Assembly (NCBI RefSeq): GCF_900091465.1
Contig: NZ_FMHV01000002.1
Location: 2,356,001 to 2,420,000, forward strand
Direction of reading: 5' to 3'
Length of the DNA: 64,000 bases
DNA from: Micromonospora rhizosphaerae
GTDB taxonomy: Bacteria > Actinomycetota > Actinomycetes > Mycobacteriales > Micromonosporaceae
The position numbers were made by a program, and so were the translations under genes. The notes under the pieces were generated by a model that saw only the letters and a program-made list of their open reading frames with translations, did no database searches and was not told the DNA's origin. Positions 1-8,238 of this stretch are shown here, piece after piece (the stretch's first letter is position 1; every line of letters begins with the position of its first letter).

Positions 1-389
1 CCCTGGTCGCCGTGGTCCTCTCCGACACCGGCGGGTACGCGGCCGGCGTCGCGTTCGGCAAGCACCCGATGGCACCCTCGATCAGCCCGAAGAAGTCCTG
101 GGAGGGCTTCGCCGGTTCGGTCACGGCGGCGGCCGCCGGCAGTGCCGTGCTGATCTGGCTGCTCTTCCACGTGCCACTGTGGTGGGGTGCCATCTTCGGG
201 GTGGCGATCTCCTGCGCGGCGGTCGTCGGCGACCTCGCCGAATCGATGATCAAGCGGGACCTCGGGGTGAAGGACATGAGCAACCTGCTCCCCGGGCACG
301 GTGGCCTGATGGACCGGCTCGACTCGATCCTCTTCGCCGTGCCGACCGCGTACCTGCTGCTGGCGGTCTTCGTGCCGGTGGTGAACTGA
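1..389 (+). CDS. cdsA: Phosphatidate cytidylyltransferase, C-terminal part (cut by window edge)
   Basis: This is the last ~129 codons of CdsA, the membrane enzyme that makes CDP-diacylglycerol from phosphatidic acid and CTP, the branch point for cardiolipin and phosphatidylinositol. The reading frame is open from base 3, so the start lies outside the window. The family signature is complete: a KRDLGVKD stretch followed by [13 protein letters not shown] near positions 247-330, which carries the conserved metal-binding aspartates. Hydrophobic segments flank it (around 130-235 and 335-385). It sits directly upstream of rlmN, as in many actinobacteria. The identification is firm; only the missing N-terminus is unknown. 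Confidence 0.95.
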   Translation, partial: LVAVVLSDTGGYAAGVAFGKHPMAPSISPKKSWEGFAGSVTAAAAGSAVLIWLLFHVPLWWGAIFGVAISCAAVVGDLAESMIKRDLGVKDMSNLLPGHGGLMDRLDSILFAVPTAYLLLAVFVPVVN

Positions 390-493
390 GGCATGAATCA
401 CGTCCGTGGGCCCGAGTCCTCCGCGCGGTCGGGGCCGATTCGGCACCTACGGACGGCTGCGCTCCGCTCCTGGCGTGTCAGACTGGACGCGCT

Positions 494-1642
494 ATGACGA
501 GCCTGCCCTTGATCTCCGTAGACCCCGACGCCCGCGGCCGCCGGCCCGCGATGCCTCCCCGGCACCTTGCCGACCTGGACCTGCCGGGGCGGCAGGCGCT
601 CGTCGCCGAGCTGGGGGAGCCGGCGTTCCGCGCCAAGCAGGTCTCCAACCACTACTTCGGCCGGTTGGTCCGTGATCCCGCGCAGATGACCGACCTGCCG
701 GCCGCCACCCGGGAGCGGCTGGCCGAATCGCTGCTGCCCACCCTGCTCACCCCGGTGCGCGAGCTGGCCTGCGACGACGGCGCCACCCGCAAGGCGCTCT
801 GGCGGCTGCACGACGGCTCGCTGGTGGAGAGCGTGCTGATGGGCTACCCGGACCGGGTCACCGTCTGCATCTCCAGCCAGGCCGGCTGCGGCATGGCCTG
901 CCCGTTCTGCGCCACCGGCCAGGCCGGGCTGACCCGCAACCTCTCCACCGCCGAGATCGTCGACCAAGCGGTCTACCTCGCCGGCGTGGCCGCCTCCGGC
1001 GCGGTGGCCGGTTCGCCGCCGCGCCTGTCCCACGTGGTCTTCATGGGCATGGGCGAGCCGCTGGCCAACTACACGCGGGTCATCGCGGCGATCCGCCGGC
1101 TGGTCGCCCCGGCCCCGGAGGGGCTCGGCCTGTCCCAGCGGCACATCACCGTTTCCACGGTGGGCCTGGTTCCGGCCATCCGCCGACTGGCCAGCGAAGA
1201 CCTCTCAGTGACTCTTGCGTTGTCGCTGCACGCCCCCGATGATGACTTGCGCGACGAACTCGTCCCGGTCAACCAGCGCTGGAAGGTGTCCGAGGTGCTG
1301 GACGCGGCATGGGACTACGCGGCTCGGACGGGGCGTCGCGTGTCGATCGAGTACGCGATGATCAAGGACGTGAACGACCAGCCGTGGAGAGCCGATCTGC
1401 TCGGGCGGCTGCTGGCCGGCAAGCTTGCCCACGTGAATCTCATCCCGCTCAACCCGACTCCGGGCAGCCGCTGGGACGCGAGCCCGAAGCCGGTCGAGCG
1501 GGAGTTCGTCCGGCGGTTGCGCGACGCCGGGGTGTCGACCACGGTGCGGGACACCCGGGGACGCGAGATCGACGGCGCGTGTGGGCAGCTCGCTGCCGCC
1601 GAGGACAGGGACACCGACCCGCCGCGCGAAGCAACGGCGTGA
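494..1642 (+). CDS. rlmN: Dual-specificity 23S rRNA / tRNA adenine-C2 methyltransferase RlmN
   Basis: RlmN is a radical-SAM enzyme that methylates C2 of A2503 in 23S rRNA and, in the family, A37 of some tRNAs. The 382-residue product carries the CxxxCxxC cluster motif as CGMACPFC (Cys132, 136, 139), the GMGEPLANY segment, and the late cysteine of the methyl-transfer pair in IDGACGQ close to the C-terminus. I chose the ATG at 494. There is no Shine-Dalgarno, but CAGACT at 479-484 lies 9 nt before the ATG, so the mRNA is probably leaderless. The frame stays open upstream to 179, but that part is antisense-like noise over cdsA. Confidence 0.96.
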   Translation: MTSLPLISVDPDARGRRPAMPPRHLADLDLPGRQALVAELGEPAFRAKQVSNHYFGRLVRDPAQMTDLPAATRERLAESLLPTLLTPVRELACDDGATRKALWRLHDGSLVESVLMGYPDRVTVCISSQAGCGMACPFCATGQAGLTRNLSTAEIVDQAVYLAGVAASGAVAGSPPRLSHVVFMGMGEPLANYTRVIAAIRRLVAPAPEGLGLSQRHITVSTVGLVPAIRRLASEDLSVTLALSLHAPDDDLRDELVPVNQRWKVSEVLDAAWDYAARTGRRVSIEYAMIKDVNDQPWRADLLGRLLAGKLAHVNLIPLNPTPGSRWDASPKPVEREFVRRLRDAGVSTTVRDTRGREIDGACGQLAAAEDRDTDPPREATA

Positions 1643-1673
1643 CCGGGCGTAGCGAACGAGACCAGGAGACATA

Positions 1674-2705
1674 GTGGCGAGTCAGGGTCAGCGTTTCCGG
1701 CGCAAGGCGCTCCGCCGGGGATACAAGGTCGACGAGGTGGACGCCTTCCTGGACCGGGTCGAGGCGACACTTGCCGGCCAGCCGATCGGCGCCCCCGTGG
1801 CCTCCCAGGAGGTCCACGACGTCGTCTTCCGGGTCCGCTTCAACGGCTATGACGAGTGGCAGGTCGACCTGCACCTGGACCGCGTCGAGCGGCAGCTCGC
1901 CGAGCTGGAGGAGCGCGGCCCCGGCGGTCGGGGCGGCGACCCTCGGATGGCCGATCGGCTCGGCCCCCCGATGCGGGACGACCGCGGTCTCTCGCCGGTG
2001 CCGCAGCCGCCGATGCCGCCCCGGGCCATGCCGGCGCAGGCCGGCCCGCCCTACGGCAGGTACGACGAGCCGACCGGCGCCTTCGCCGGCGGGTACGACG
2101 GTCCTCGCGGCGGCTACGACGCCCCACGCGGCCCGGGCGGCCCCGGCCCGATGGGACCGGGCGCCCCGATGGGCCACGGCGGCCCGCCGTCGCGCGGCCT
2201 GCCGCCGGGCCCGGGCGGGTACGGCCCGGACGAGCAGCGCTTCGACGGGTTCGAGGCCGGCCGGCACGGCCGGCCGGACATGACCGCCGAGATGCGGATG
2301 CCCGATCGGGACCTGCGCGGCGGTGGCCCGGCCGGTCCGCCGCACCTGCCGCAGCAGGGCATGGGCGGTGGCCCCGCGATGGCCGGCCCGCCGATGGCCG
2401 GCCCGCCCGTGGGCGGTCCGCCGATGGTCGGCCCCCCGATGGCCGGGCCGCCCGGCAGCGACCTCTACCGGGTGGACCAGATCCGTCGCAGCTTCCAGGT
2501 GCGTCGCTTCGGCAGCGGGTACGACCCGGACCAGGTCGACCGGTTCTTCGAGAGCCTGCTCGGCGGCATGCAGGGCCGCAACCCGATGCCGGTCCACCCG
2601 AAGGACCTGGACACCCTGCGCTTCGGCCTGGTGCAGGGCGGCTATTTCGAGGCCGAGGTCGACGCCGCGCTCAAGGACGTGCAGGACATCCTCTTCGGCC
2701 GCTGA
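1674..2705 (+). CDS. DivIVA-repeat protein with Pro/Gly/Met-rich linker
   Basis: The 343-residue protein has DivI1A-type helical motifs at both ends. Two are in the first ~75 residues (RRGYKVDEVDAFLDRV and FNGYDEWQVDLHLDRV) and two in the last ~75 (FGSGYDPDQVDRFFESL and QGGYFEAEVDAALKDV). Between them lies a ~190-residue low-complexity region rich in Pro, Gly and Met, ending in repeats of the type AGPPM. The DivIVA family marks poles and septa in actinobacteria, so a role in envelope or cell-pole organisation is inferred. The GTG start at 1674 follows AGGAGACATA. A perfect terminator follows at 2718-2753, and 31 nt separate it from rlmN. Confidence 0.8.
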   Translation: MASQGQRFRRKALRRGYKVDEVDAFLDRVEATLAGQPIGAPVASQEVHDVVFRVRFNGYDEWQVDLHLDRVERQLAELEERGPGGRGGDPRMADRLGPPMRDDRGLSPVPQPPMPPRAMPAQAGPPYGRYDEPTGAFAGGYDGPRGGYDAPRGPGGPGPMGPGAPMGHGGPPSRGLPPGPGGYGPDEQRFDGFEAGRHGRPDMTAEMRMPDRDLRGGGPAGPPHLPQQGMGGGPAMAGPPMAGPPVGGPPMVGPPMAGPPGSDLYRVDQIRRSFQVRRFGSGYDPDQVDRFFESLLGGMQGRNPMPVHPKDLDTLRFGLVQGGYFEAEVDAALKDVQDILFGR

Positions 2706-2717
2706 GCTGGTAGGACG

Positions 2718-2753
2718 ACGAGGGCCCGCCCCCGACCGGGGGCGGGCCCTCGT
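2718..2753. terminator. Strong intrinsic hairpin between DivIVA-like and DUF2631 genes
   Basis: A perfect 16-bp inverted repeat (2718-2733 with 2738-2753) has a 4-nt GACC loop. It lies between two convergent genes, so it can serve both strands. There is no long T tract, which is usual for GC-rich actinobacteria. Confidence 0.85.
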
Positions 2754-2794
2754 GCGTTCCTGTCGGCGCTCGACCGGGGCCGGTCTGCCGCAGG

Positions 2795-3016
2795 TCAGGA
2801 CCGCAGGCCGTTGCGGCGCAGCACCACGTCGCCGATGACGATGGCCAGCAGCAGCACGGCGATCCCGACCAGCCAGATGTCCTCGACCTTGCCCTGGTGG
2901 TTGCCGCAGAGCATCGCCAACAGCGCCAGCGCGGTGAGCACCGCGCCGATCCGTCCGGACCTGCGGTGTCCGGGCTTGTGCTGATCTGGCGCGGTTACCG
3001 GCTCGCTTCCTGCCAC
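2795..3016 (-). CDS. DUF2631-like small membrane protein
   Basis: A 73-residue protein with a short polar N-terminus, a hydrophobic helix (AVLTALALLAMLCG), the segment NHQGKVEDIWLVG, and a second helix (IAVLLLAIVIGDVVL) ending in RRNGLRS. This matches what I remember of the actinobacterial DUF2631 family, which is found near cdsA/dxr. Its function is unknown. I chose the GTG at 3016 because a GGAAGGA ribosome-binding site sits 7 nt ahead of it. An in-frame GTG at 3076 would add 20 residues but has no such site. Confidence 0.7.
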   Translation of the reverse strand: MAGSEPVTAPDQHKPGHRRSGRIGAVLTALALLAMLCGNHQGKVEDIWLVGIAVLLLAIVIGDVVLRRNGLRS

Positions 3017-3105
3017 TGTCGGTCCTTCCCTCGCGATCGGATCTCCGGTTAGTCTGGCACGCCCCGTGCCGGGCACGGCGCAGGGTCCGACCTGATGGGG
3101 GACGC

Positions 3106-3969
3106 ATGACCCGCGCGGACGACCGCGAACTGCTCAAGAGGGCGTACCAGGCGTGGGACGCGGAGGACTGGCCGGTGGCCGGTGAGTTGCTGGAGCGGTT
3201 GGCGCGGCGGTATCCGGACCATTCTCGGGCCGGGGTCTGGTGGTACGACGCGGCGCTGGCCCACAAGTTCCTGCGTAACTGGGCGAAGGCGGACGAGCTG
3301 GGCCGGGAGGCGGCGGCGCGGGCTGAGCCCGGCACCCAGGACCCGGCGTTCTGGAACCTCGGCATCGCGGCCACGATCATGGAGGACTGGGCCACGGCCC
3401 GGAACGCCTGGCGGGGCTACGGCCTGACGGTCCCCGACGGCGACGGCGAGATCATGGGCGACTACGGGGTCACCCCGGTCCGGCTGAACCCGGGCAGCGG
3501 CGGCGAGGTGGTCTGGGCGCTGCGGCTCTGTCCGGCCCGCGCGCGGGTGCTGAACGTGCCGACGCCGGAGTCGGGGCGCCGGTTCGGCGAGATCGTGGTG
3601 CACGACGGGGCCCCGAACGGGGAGCGGGAGGTCGCTGGCCGGACGTACTCCGTCTTCGACGAACTGCTGTTGTTCCGGGCGTCCGAGCTGCCCACCTCGT
3701 CGCTGACGGTGGTCGGCGACGCCGAGGACGTGCGGGCCCTGGCCGCACTCTTCGACGCGCACGGCTACGCGGCCGAGCCGTCGAGCGGGGTCCGGATGAT
3801 CTGCTCCTGCTGCAGCGAGGGCCGGGTGTCCCAGAACGCTCAGCACGAGGTCGGCGGCGAGCAGGGGGTGAACCTCGCCGCCCCGGTCGACGAGATCCCA
3901 GGCCTGATGGAGCGCTGGCGCTCCGCCGCGCCGGCGCGGCGGCGCTGGACGGGGCCGGCCGGGGCCTGA
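3106..3969 (+). CDS. TPR-like protein of unknown function
   Basis: A 287-residue soluble protein. Residues ~5-110 form helical repeats of tetratricopeptide type (for example AEDWPVAGELLERLARRYPD, then a WWYDAALAHKFLRNW helix and a third repeat). The C-terminal half is a mixed domain I do not recognise, ending with a cysteine cluster (ICSCC near residues 230-234) and GLMERWRS. The ATG at 3106 follows a TGGGGGA ribosome-binding site. No signal peptide or membrane segment is visible. It is a stand-alone gene between DUF2631 (divergent) and the MBL-Rieske gene, and I cannot assign a function. Confidence 0.7.
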   Translation: MTRADDRELLKRAYQAWDAEDWPVAGELLERLARRYPDHSRAGVWWYDAALAHKFLRNWAKADELGREAAARAEPGTQDPAFWNLGIAATIMEDWATARNAWRGYGLTVPDGDGEIMGDYGVTPVRLNPGSGGEVVWALRLCPARARVLNVPTPESGRRFGEIVVHDGAPNGEREVAGRTYSVFDELLLFRASELPTSSLTVVGDAEDVRALAALFDAHGYAAEPSSGVRMICSCCSEGRVSQNAQHEVGGEQGVNLAAPVDEIPGLMERWRSAAPARRRWTGPAGA

Positions 3970-4096
3970 GCGCCGGGGCCGTTGGACCCGTCTCCGGCGG
4001 GGCGGAAGGGCACTACCGCCGTCGCGGGTCGGCGACCACACTGCCTCCGGTAGCGTCTTCACGTACGCCTTGATTGCCTTCTTGAGGGGGACTGCG

Positions 4097-5686
4097 GTGC
4101 GAGTGACCGGTACGGGACACGCCAGCATGCGGATCGACACGGCCGCGGGCAGCATCCTGTGCGACCCGTGGGTCAATCCCGCCTACTTCGCCTCGTGGTT
4201 CCCCTTCCCCGACAACTCCCAGCTCGACTGGGAGTCCCTCGGGCAGGTTGACTACCTGTACGTCTCCCACCTGCACCGCGACCACTTCGACGCGAAGCAC
4301 CTGCGTGACTTCGTGTCGAAGGACGCGACCGTCCTGCTCCCCGAGTTCCCCACCTCGGAGATGGAGGACGAGCTGCGGGAGCTGGGCTTCACCAGGTTCC
4401 TCAGGGCGCCGAACGAGCAGGTGGTGGAGCTGCGCGGCGGCCTGAAGATCATGATCCAGGCGCTGACCAGCCCGACCGACGGCCCGATCGGTGACTCGTC
4501 GCTGTGGGTGGAGTACGACGGCGTACGGCTGCTCAACCAGAACGACGCCCGCCCGACCGACCTGAGCGTCTTCGCCGAGCTGGGCCACGTGCACGCGCAC
4601 ATGCTGCAGTTCTCCGGCGCGATCTGGTACCCGATGGTCTACGAGCTGCCGCAGGCGGCGAAGACCGCGTTCGGCAAGCAGAAGCGGGACCGGCAGTTCG
4701 ACCGGACCTGGCGCTACATCGACGACCTGAAGGCCGACCACGTCTTCCCGATCGCCGGGCCGCCCTGCTTCCTCGACGATGGGCTGTGGCAGTTCAACGA
4801 CATCCATGGCGACGAGGGCAACATCTTCCCAGACCAGTCGGTCTTCATCTCCGAGTACGCCAAGGTCGGCGGCACCAACGGGATCGTGCTGCTGCCGGGC
4901 AGCGTCACGGAGATCACCACCGAGGGGGCGACCACCACGCACCCGGTGCCGGTGGAGGAGTTCTTCGCCAACAAGGTCGCCCACCTGGAGGAGATGCGGG
5001 AGCGCAAGCGCCCGATCATCGAGGCGGAGAAGGCGTCCTGGCGGCACCCCGAGATCGATGTGCTCAAGGAGATGAAGCGGCGGATCGAGCCGCTGCTGGA
5101 CGAGTCGATCTACATCGCCAAGGGGGTCGGCGGCCCGGTCCGCTTCGACCTGGTCGGCACCGACAGCTCGGGCGGCGAGACGATTGAATCTATCGTGGTG
5201 GACTTCCCGGGCAAGCAGGTGCGGCCGTACGCCGACGAGAAGGTGCGCTACCGGTTCCGCACCGAGCGGGCGATGATCGAGCACCTGCTGCACCTCGGCG
5301 AGGTGGACTGGGTCAACTCGCTCTTCCTCTCCTGCCGCTTCTCCGCGGCCCGGATCGGCCAGTACAACGAGTTCGTCTACTCCTTCTTCAAGTGCCTCTC
5401 CGAGGAGCGGCTGCAGTACTCCGAGGGCTGGTACGACGAGCACGAGCGGGCCGTCGACGCGGAGGACATCACCCTCGGGGACTGGGTGGTGCAGCGGCGC
5501 TGCCCGCACCTCAAGGCGGATCTGAGCCGGTTCGGCGTCATCGAGGGCGAGCAGCTCACCTGCCAGCTGCACGGCTGGCGGTTCGACCTGTCCAGCGGCC
5601 GCTGCCTGACCAGCGTCGGCCACAAGATCCGCGCCCACCGCGCCGACGCCGAGACCCCGGCCCCGGCCGGCGAGGCGGCCAGCTGA
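4097..5686 (+). CDS. Metallo-beta-lactamase-fold hydrolase fused to a C-terminal Rieske [2Fe-2S] domain
   Basis: A 529-residue protein. Residues ~1-230 are an MBL fold with the metal motif HLHRDH (His58-His63), in the UlaG-like style of an N-terminal GHASMRID strand. The last ~75 residues are a Rieske domain: CPH (Cys469, His471), then 17 residues, then CQLH (Cys489, His492). A ~230-residue helical and mixed middle region links them. Combined MBL and Rieske chemistry is known in CMP-N-acetylneuraminate hydroxylase, but there the Rieske domain is N-terminal, so the same reaction should not be assumed. The GTG at 4097 is preceded by GAGGGGGA; a TAGCGT -10-like box lies near 4052. An upstream in-frame start at 4070 lacks a ribosome-binding site. 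Confidence 0.8.
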   Translation: MRVTGTGHASMRIDTAAGSILCDPWVNPAYFASWFPFPDNSQLDWESLGQVDYLYVSHLHRDHFDAKHLRDFVSKDATVLLPEFPTSEMEDELRELGFTRFLRAPNEQVVELRGGLKIMIQALTSPTDGPIGDSSLWVEYDGVRLLNQNDARPTDLSVFAELGHVHAHMLQFSGAIWYPMVYELPQAAKTAFGKQKRDRQFDRTWRYIDDLKADHVFPIAGPPCFLDDGLWQFNDIHGDEGNIFPDQSVFISEYAKVGGTNGIVLLPGSVTEITTEGATTTHPVPVEEFFANKVAHLEEMRERKRPIIEAEKASWRHPEIDVLKEMKRRIEPLLDESIYIAKGVGGPVRFDLVGTDSSGGETIESIVVDFPGKQVRPYADEKVRYRFRTERAMIEHLLHLGEVDWVNSLFLSCRFSAARIGQYNEFVYSFFKCLSEERLQYSEGWYDEHERAVDAEDITLGDWVVQRRCPHLKADLSRFGVIEGEQLTCQLHGWRFDLSSGRCLTSVGHKIRAHRADAETPAPAGEAAS

Positions 5687-5701
5687 CGACCCGGCCGGGG
5701 C

Positions 5702-5740
5702 GCGCGGATGTAGCGCTCCGGCCGCACCCAGCATCCGCGC
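5702..5740. terminator. Hairpin after the MBL-Rieske gene
   Basis: A 9-bp inverted repeat (5702-5710 with 5732-5740) begins 15 nt after the stop codon. The 21-nt loop makes it a moderate terminator candidate. Confidence 0.45.
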
Positions 5741-5833
5741 CCGCGTGGCCCCCGCTGTGCGCCACGATGCAGTGGAGGGTGGCGAACGCCGCAGGCCGGC
5801 ACCGACCGGACACCAGCGAGAGCGGGGCGGGGC

Positions 5834-6514
5834 GTGACGGGGGCAGACGACCAGGAGAGGGCGTACAAGTACCGGCGGGACCGGGAGATGGCCCGGGACC
5901 CTTCCCGGGTGGAGACGTTCAGCGACGGGATCTTCGCGGTTGTACTGACGGTGATGGCCGTCGAACTGCTCCAGTACGGCCCGGCCCGGGTGGGCGGAAG
6001 GGAGCTTCCCGATGCCCTCTCCCAGGCCTGGCCGTCCTACCTGGCGTATGTGATCACCTTCGCGATCGCCGGCCAGGTCTGGCTCACCCACCACAACGTC
6101 TGGCGGTATGTGGTCCGGGTCGACCAGACGCTGCTGGTGTTCAACCTGCTCCTGCTGCTCTTCGTCGCCGCGATCCCGTTCACCGCCGACCTGCTCTCGG
6201 ACAATGTGCGCGGCAGCGCGACCGAGCAGCGGCTGACCGGCGCGCTCTACGTCGGCACCGTGCTCGGCCAAGCGCTTTTTTTCAACCTGAGCTGGTGGTG
6301 GGCCCGCCGGCGGCACCTGCTCAACCCCGACCTGGACCCGGGGCTGGCGAAGGCGGTGGCCCGCCGGCTCCGCGTCGGCCCGCTGCTCTACCTGATCGCC
6401 TTCGCCGTCGTCTTCATCGACCCGGTCCTCAGCCTGTTCGCCTACCTCCTCCTGGTCGGCCTCTACCTGATCCGCGGCCCCGGCGACCTGCCCTCCTACA
6501 CCACCCCCGCCTGA
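5834..6514 (+). CDS. TMEM175-family cation channel
   Basis: A 226-residue membrane protein. The N-terminal R-x(3)-FSDG motif (RVETFSDGIFAVVLTV) is the hallmark of bacterial TMEM175 potassium channels, where it lines the pore. About six hydrophobic segments follow, including SYLAYVITFAIAG, LLVFNLLLLLFVAAIPF and LLYLIAFAVVFI. Length and topology fit the prokaryotic single-repeat form, which would work as a tetramer. The GTG at 5834 is preceded by GCGGGGCGGGGC, a weak site. A long inverted repeat follows the stop. The family assignment is good; ion selectivity is inferred from the family. Confidence 0.82.
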   Translation: MTGADDQERAYKYRRDREMARDPSRVETFSDGIFAVVLTVMAVELLQYGPARVGGRELPDALSQAWPSYLAYVITFAIAGQVWLTHHNVWRYVVRVDQTLLVFNLLLLLFVAAIPFTADLLSDNVRGSATEQRLTGALYVGTVLGQALFFNLSWWWARRRHLLNPDLDPGLAKAVARRLRVGPLLYLIAFAVVFIDPVLSLFAYLLLVGLYLIRGPGDLPSYTTPA

Positions 6515-6584
6515 CCCCGCGGTCGTGCCCGACCCGGCCCGGCGTATTGCGCGGAGGACGGGCCGAGCGGGCACGACCGCGGGG
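6515..6584. terminator. Bidirectional terminator with perfect 17-bp arms
   Basis: The arms at 6515-6531 and 6568-6584 are perfectly complementary, with a second 7-bp stem nested inside. The element starts at the base after the channel gene's stop and ends 13 nt before the stop of the convergent oxidoreductase, so it can end both transcripts. Confidence 0.8.
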
Positions 6585-6597
6585 AGCGGGGGTGGGG

Positions 6598-8199
6598 TCA
6601 GCGGCCGAGGTCGGCGAGGACGCGGTGGGCGGCATTGTGGCCCGCGGCGCCGATGACGCTGCCGGCCGGGTGGCAGCCGGCGCTGCCCGCGTACACGCCG
6701 TCGATGCCGGTGGCGTACGGCATCCGGTCGGTGAACGAGACGGTGTTGTCCACGTGGTGGATGTGGCCACCGGTGATGCCGAAGTGCGCCTCGATGCCGG
6801 GCGGGGGCAGCGGCACGGCGTCGGCGATCAGGTCGCCGGTGCCGGGTGCGTACCGCTCGCAGATGGCGATCAGCTTCTCGACGTAGCCGGGGAGCGCCTC
6901 GTCCCAGGTCGTACCGGCCAGCTCGTAGGGAACCGACTGGACGAAGAGCGCCGACGAGTGGTGCCCTGCCGGGTCGGACAGCGACGGGTCGACGGTGGTG
7001 TGCAGGTACCACTCGATGGTCGGCTCCTCGGGCAGCCGCCCGGCCTGCACGTCGGCCCACATCGCGCGCAGCGCGGTCATCGGCGACTCGCCGCCCGCGC
7101 CCACCAGCGACGCCGAGCCGGGGAGCAGGTGAATCGTGGAGCCGAACGGGCTCGGCGCTTGCTTGGGCAGGCAGGAGAAGTGGGGCAGCCCGGTCAGCGC
7201 CAGGTTGAGCTTGAGCGTGGTGCCGGGGCGGCGGACCGCCGCCATCCGCTCGCGGAGCGGGGCCGGGAGCGCGCCGTCGGGCAGCAGGTCCATCAGCCGG
7301 TACGGGTCGCACGCGCCGAGCACCACCGGAGTGGCGACCTCCCGGCCGTCGCCGAGGACCACGCCGCTCGCCGCGTCACCGTCCAGGGTGATCGCCGTGA
7401 CCGGCGTGCCGGTGAGGATGGTCGCGCCGGCCTTCCGGGCGGCCTCGGCAAAGGTCTGCGAGACGGTCCCCATCCCGCCCTCGGCGATCATCCAGGTCCC
7501 GCCGGAGCCGGGCAGCCGGCACATGTTGTGCGCCAGGAAGTTGTGCCCGGTTCCCGGGTCGTCCGGGCCGGCGTTCAGCCCGGAGATGCCGTCGGTGACC
7601 GCGTACATGCTGACCAGCAGCTCGGAACGGAAGTCGAAGCGGGCCAGGTAGTCGGCGACCGAGCCGCGGACCATGTCGACGAAAACCTGGCGCAGCGCCG
7701 GGCGGATGTACCGCTCGGCGGTCTCCTCCACCGGCAGCGGCTCGGCCAGCCAGGCCGGTGCGAGGTCCTCGCGCAGCGCGGCCAGCTCAGCCTGGAGGGC
7801 GTCGTCGGCGGCCACGTCGGCGGGGGAGAAGAACTTTGCGAGCTGTTCCCGGCTGGTCGCCGTGTCGCTGCCGAAGAGCAGGTACGGCGTGCCGGGCCCG
7901 CCCGGCGTAGGCAGGAAGTAGTGCGGGTCGCGGCGCAGCACCGGGATCTGCACGTCCAGCGTGGCGAGCAGCTCCGGCTGCATCAGCCCGAGCAGGTACG
8001 ACCCGGTGGAGTGGCGCAGCCCGGGGACCTTCGGGAACGGGGTCTCGGTGCGGGTGGCGCCGCCGATCACCTCCGCAGCCTCCAGCACCAGCACCTCCAG
8101 GCCGGCGCGGGCCAGCAGGATCGCCGAGACCAGGCCGTTGTGCCCGGACCCGATGATCACGACGTCGGCGCGGGACGGCAGCTCATTCGCTTCGCTCAT
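6598..8199 (-). CDS. Phytoene-desaturase-like FAD/NAD(P)-dependent oxidoreductase
   Basis: A 533-residue flavoprotein of the CrtI/PYROXD2-like amine-oxidoreductase family. The N-terminus has the dinucleotide-binding signature VVIIGSGHNGLVSA (residues ~13-26) followed by the acidic VLEAAEVIGG segment. The C-terminus has the family's second FAD motif (GVYAGSAGCHPAGSVIGAAG). No carotenoid genes are nearby, so a desaturase role is unlikely; the substrate is unknown. The ATG at 8199 has no Shine-Dalgarno, but TAGGCT at 8208-8213 lies 8 nt upstream on this strand, so the mRNA is probably leaderless. It is a monocistronic gene. Confidence 0.85.
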   Translation of the reverse strand: MSEANELPSRADVVIIGSGHNGLVSAILLARAGLEVLVLEAAEVIGGATRTETPFPKVPGLRHSTGSYLLGLMQPELLATLDVQIPVLRRDPHYFLPTPGGPGTPYLLFGSDTATSREQLAKFFSPADVAADDALQAELAALREDLAPAWLAEPLPVEETAERYIRPALRQVFVDMVRGSVADYLARFDFRSELLVSMYAVTDGISGLNAGPDDPGTGHNFLAHNMCRLPGSGGTWMIAEGGMGTVSQTFAEAARKAGATILTGTPVTAITLDGDAASGVVLGDGREVATPVVLGACDPYRLMDLLPDGALPAPLRERMAAVRRPGTTLKLNLALTGLPHFSCLPKQAPSPFGSTIHLLPGSASLVGAGGESPMTALRAMWADVQAGRLPEEPTIEWYLHTTVDPSLSDPAGHHSSALFVQSVPYELAGTTWDEALPGYVEKLIAICERYAPGTGDLIADAVPLPPPGIEAHFGITGGHIHHVDNTVSFTDRMPYATGIDGVYAGSAGCHPAGSVIGAAGHNAAHRVLADLGR

Positions 8200-8238
8200 G
8201 CCCGGGCAGCCTAGTGCCGCGACGGCTCCGGCGGGAGG

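Noticed and set aside
4013..7312. A 1099-codon open frame on the minus strand, and other very long antisense frames (e.g. 21044-25009, 42049-45093, 52512-55808)
   Set aside because: They are antisense to well-identified genes, have Arg/Gly/Pro-rich shadow composition and no domains. High GC leaves such frames open by chance.
6598..8199. Carotenoid biosynthesis role for the CrtI-like oxidoreductase
   Set aside because: No crtB, crtE or cyclase nearby, and the sequence fits the broader PYROXD2-like group.
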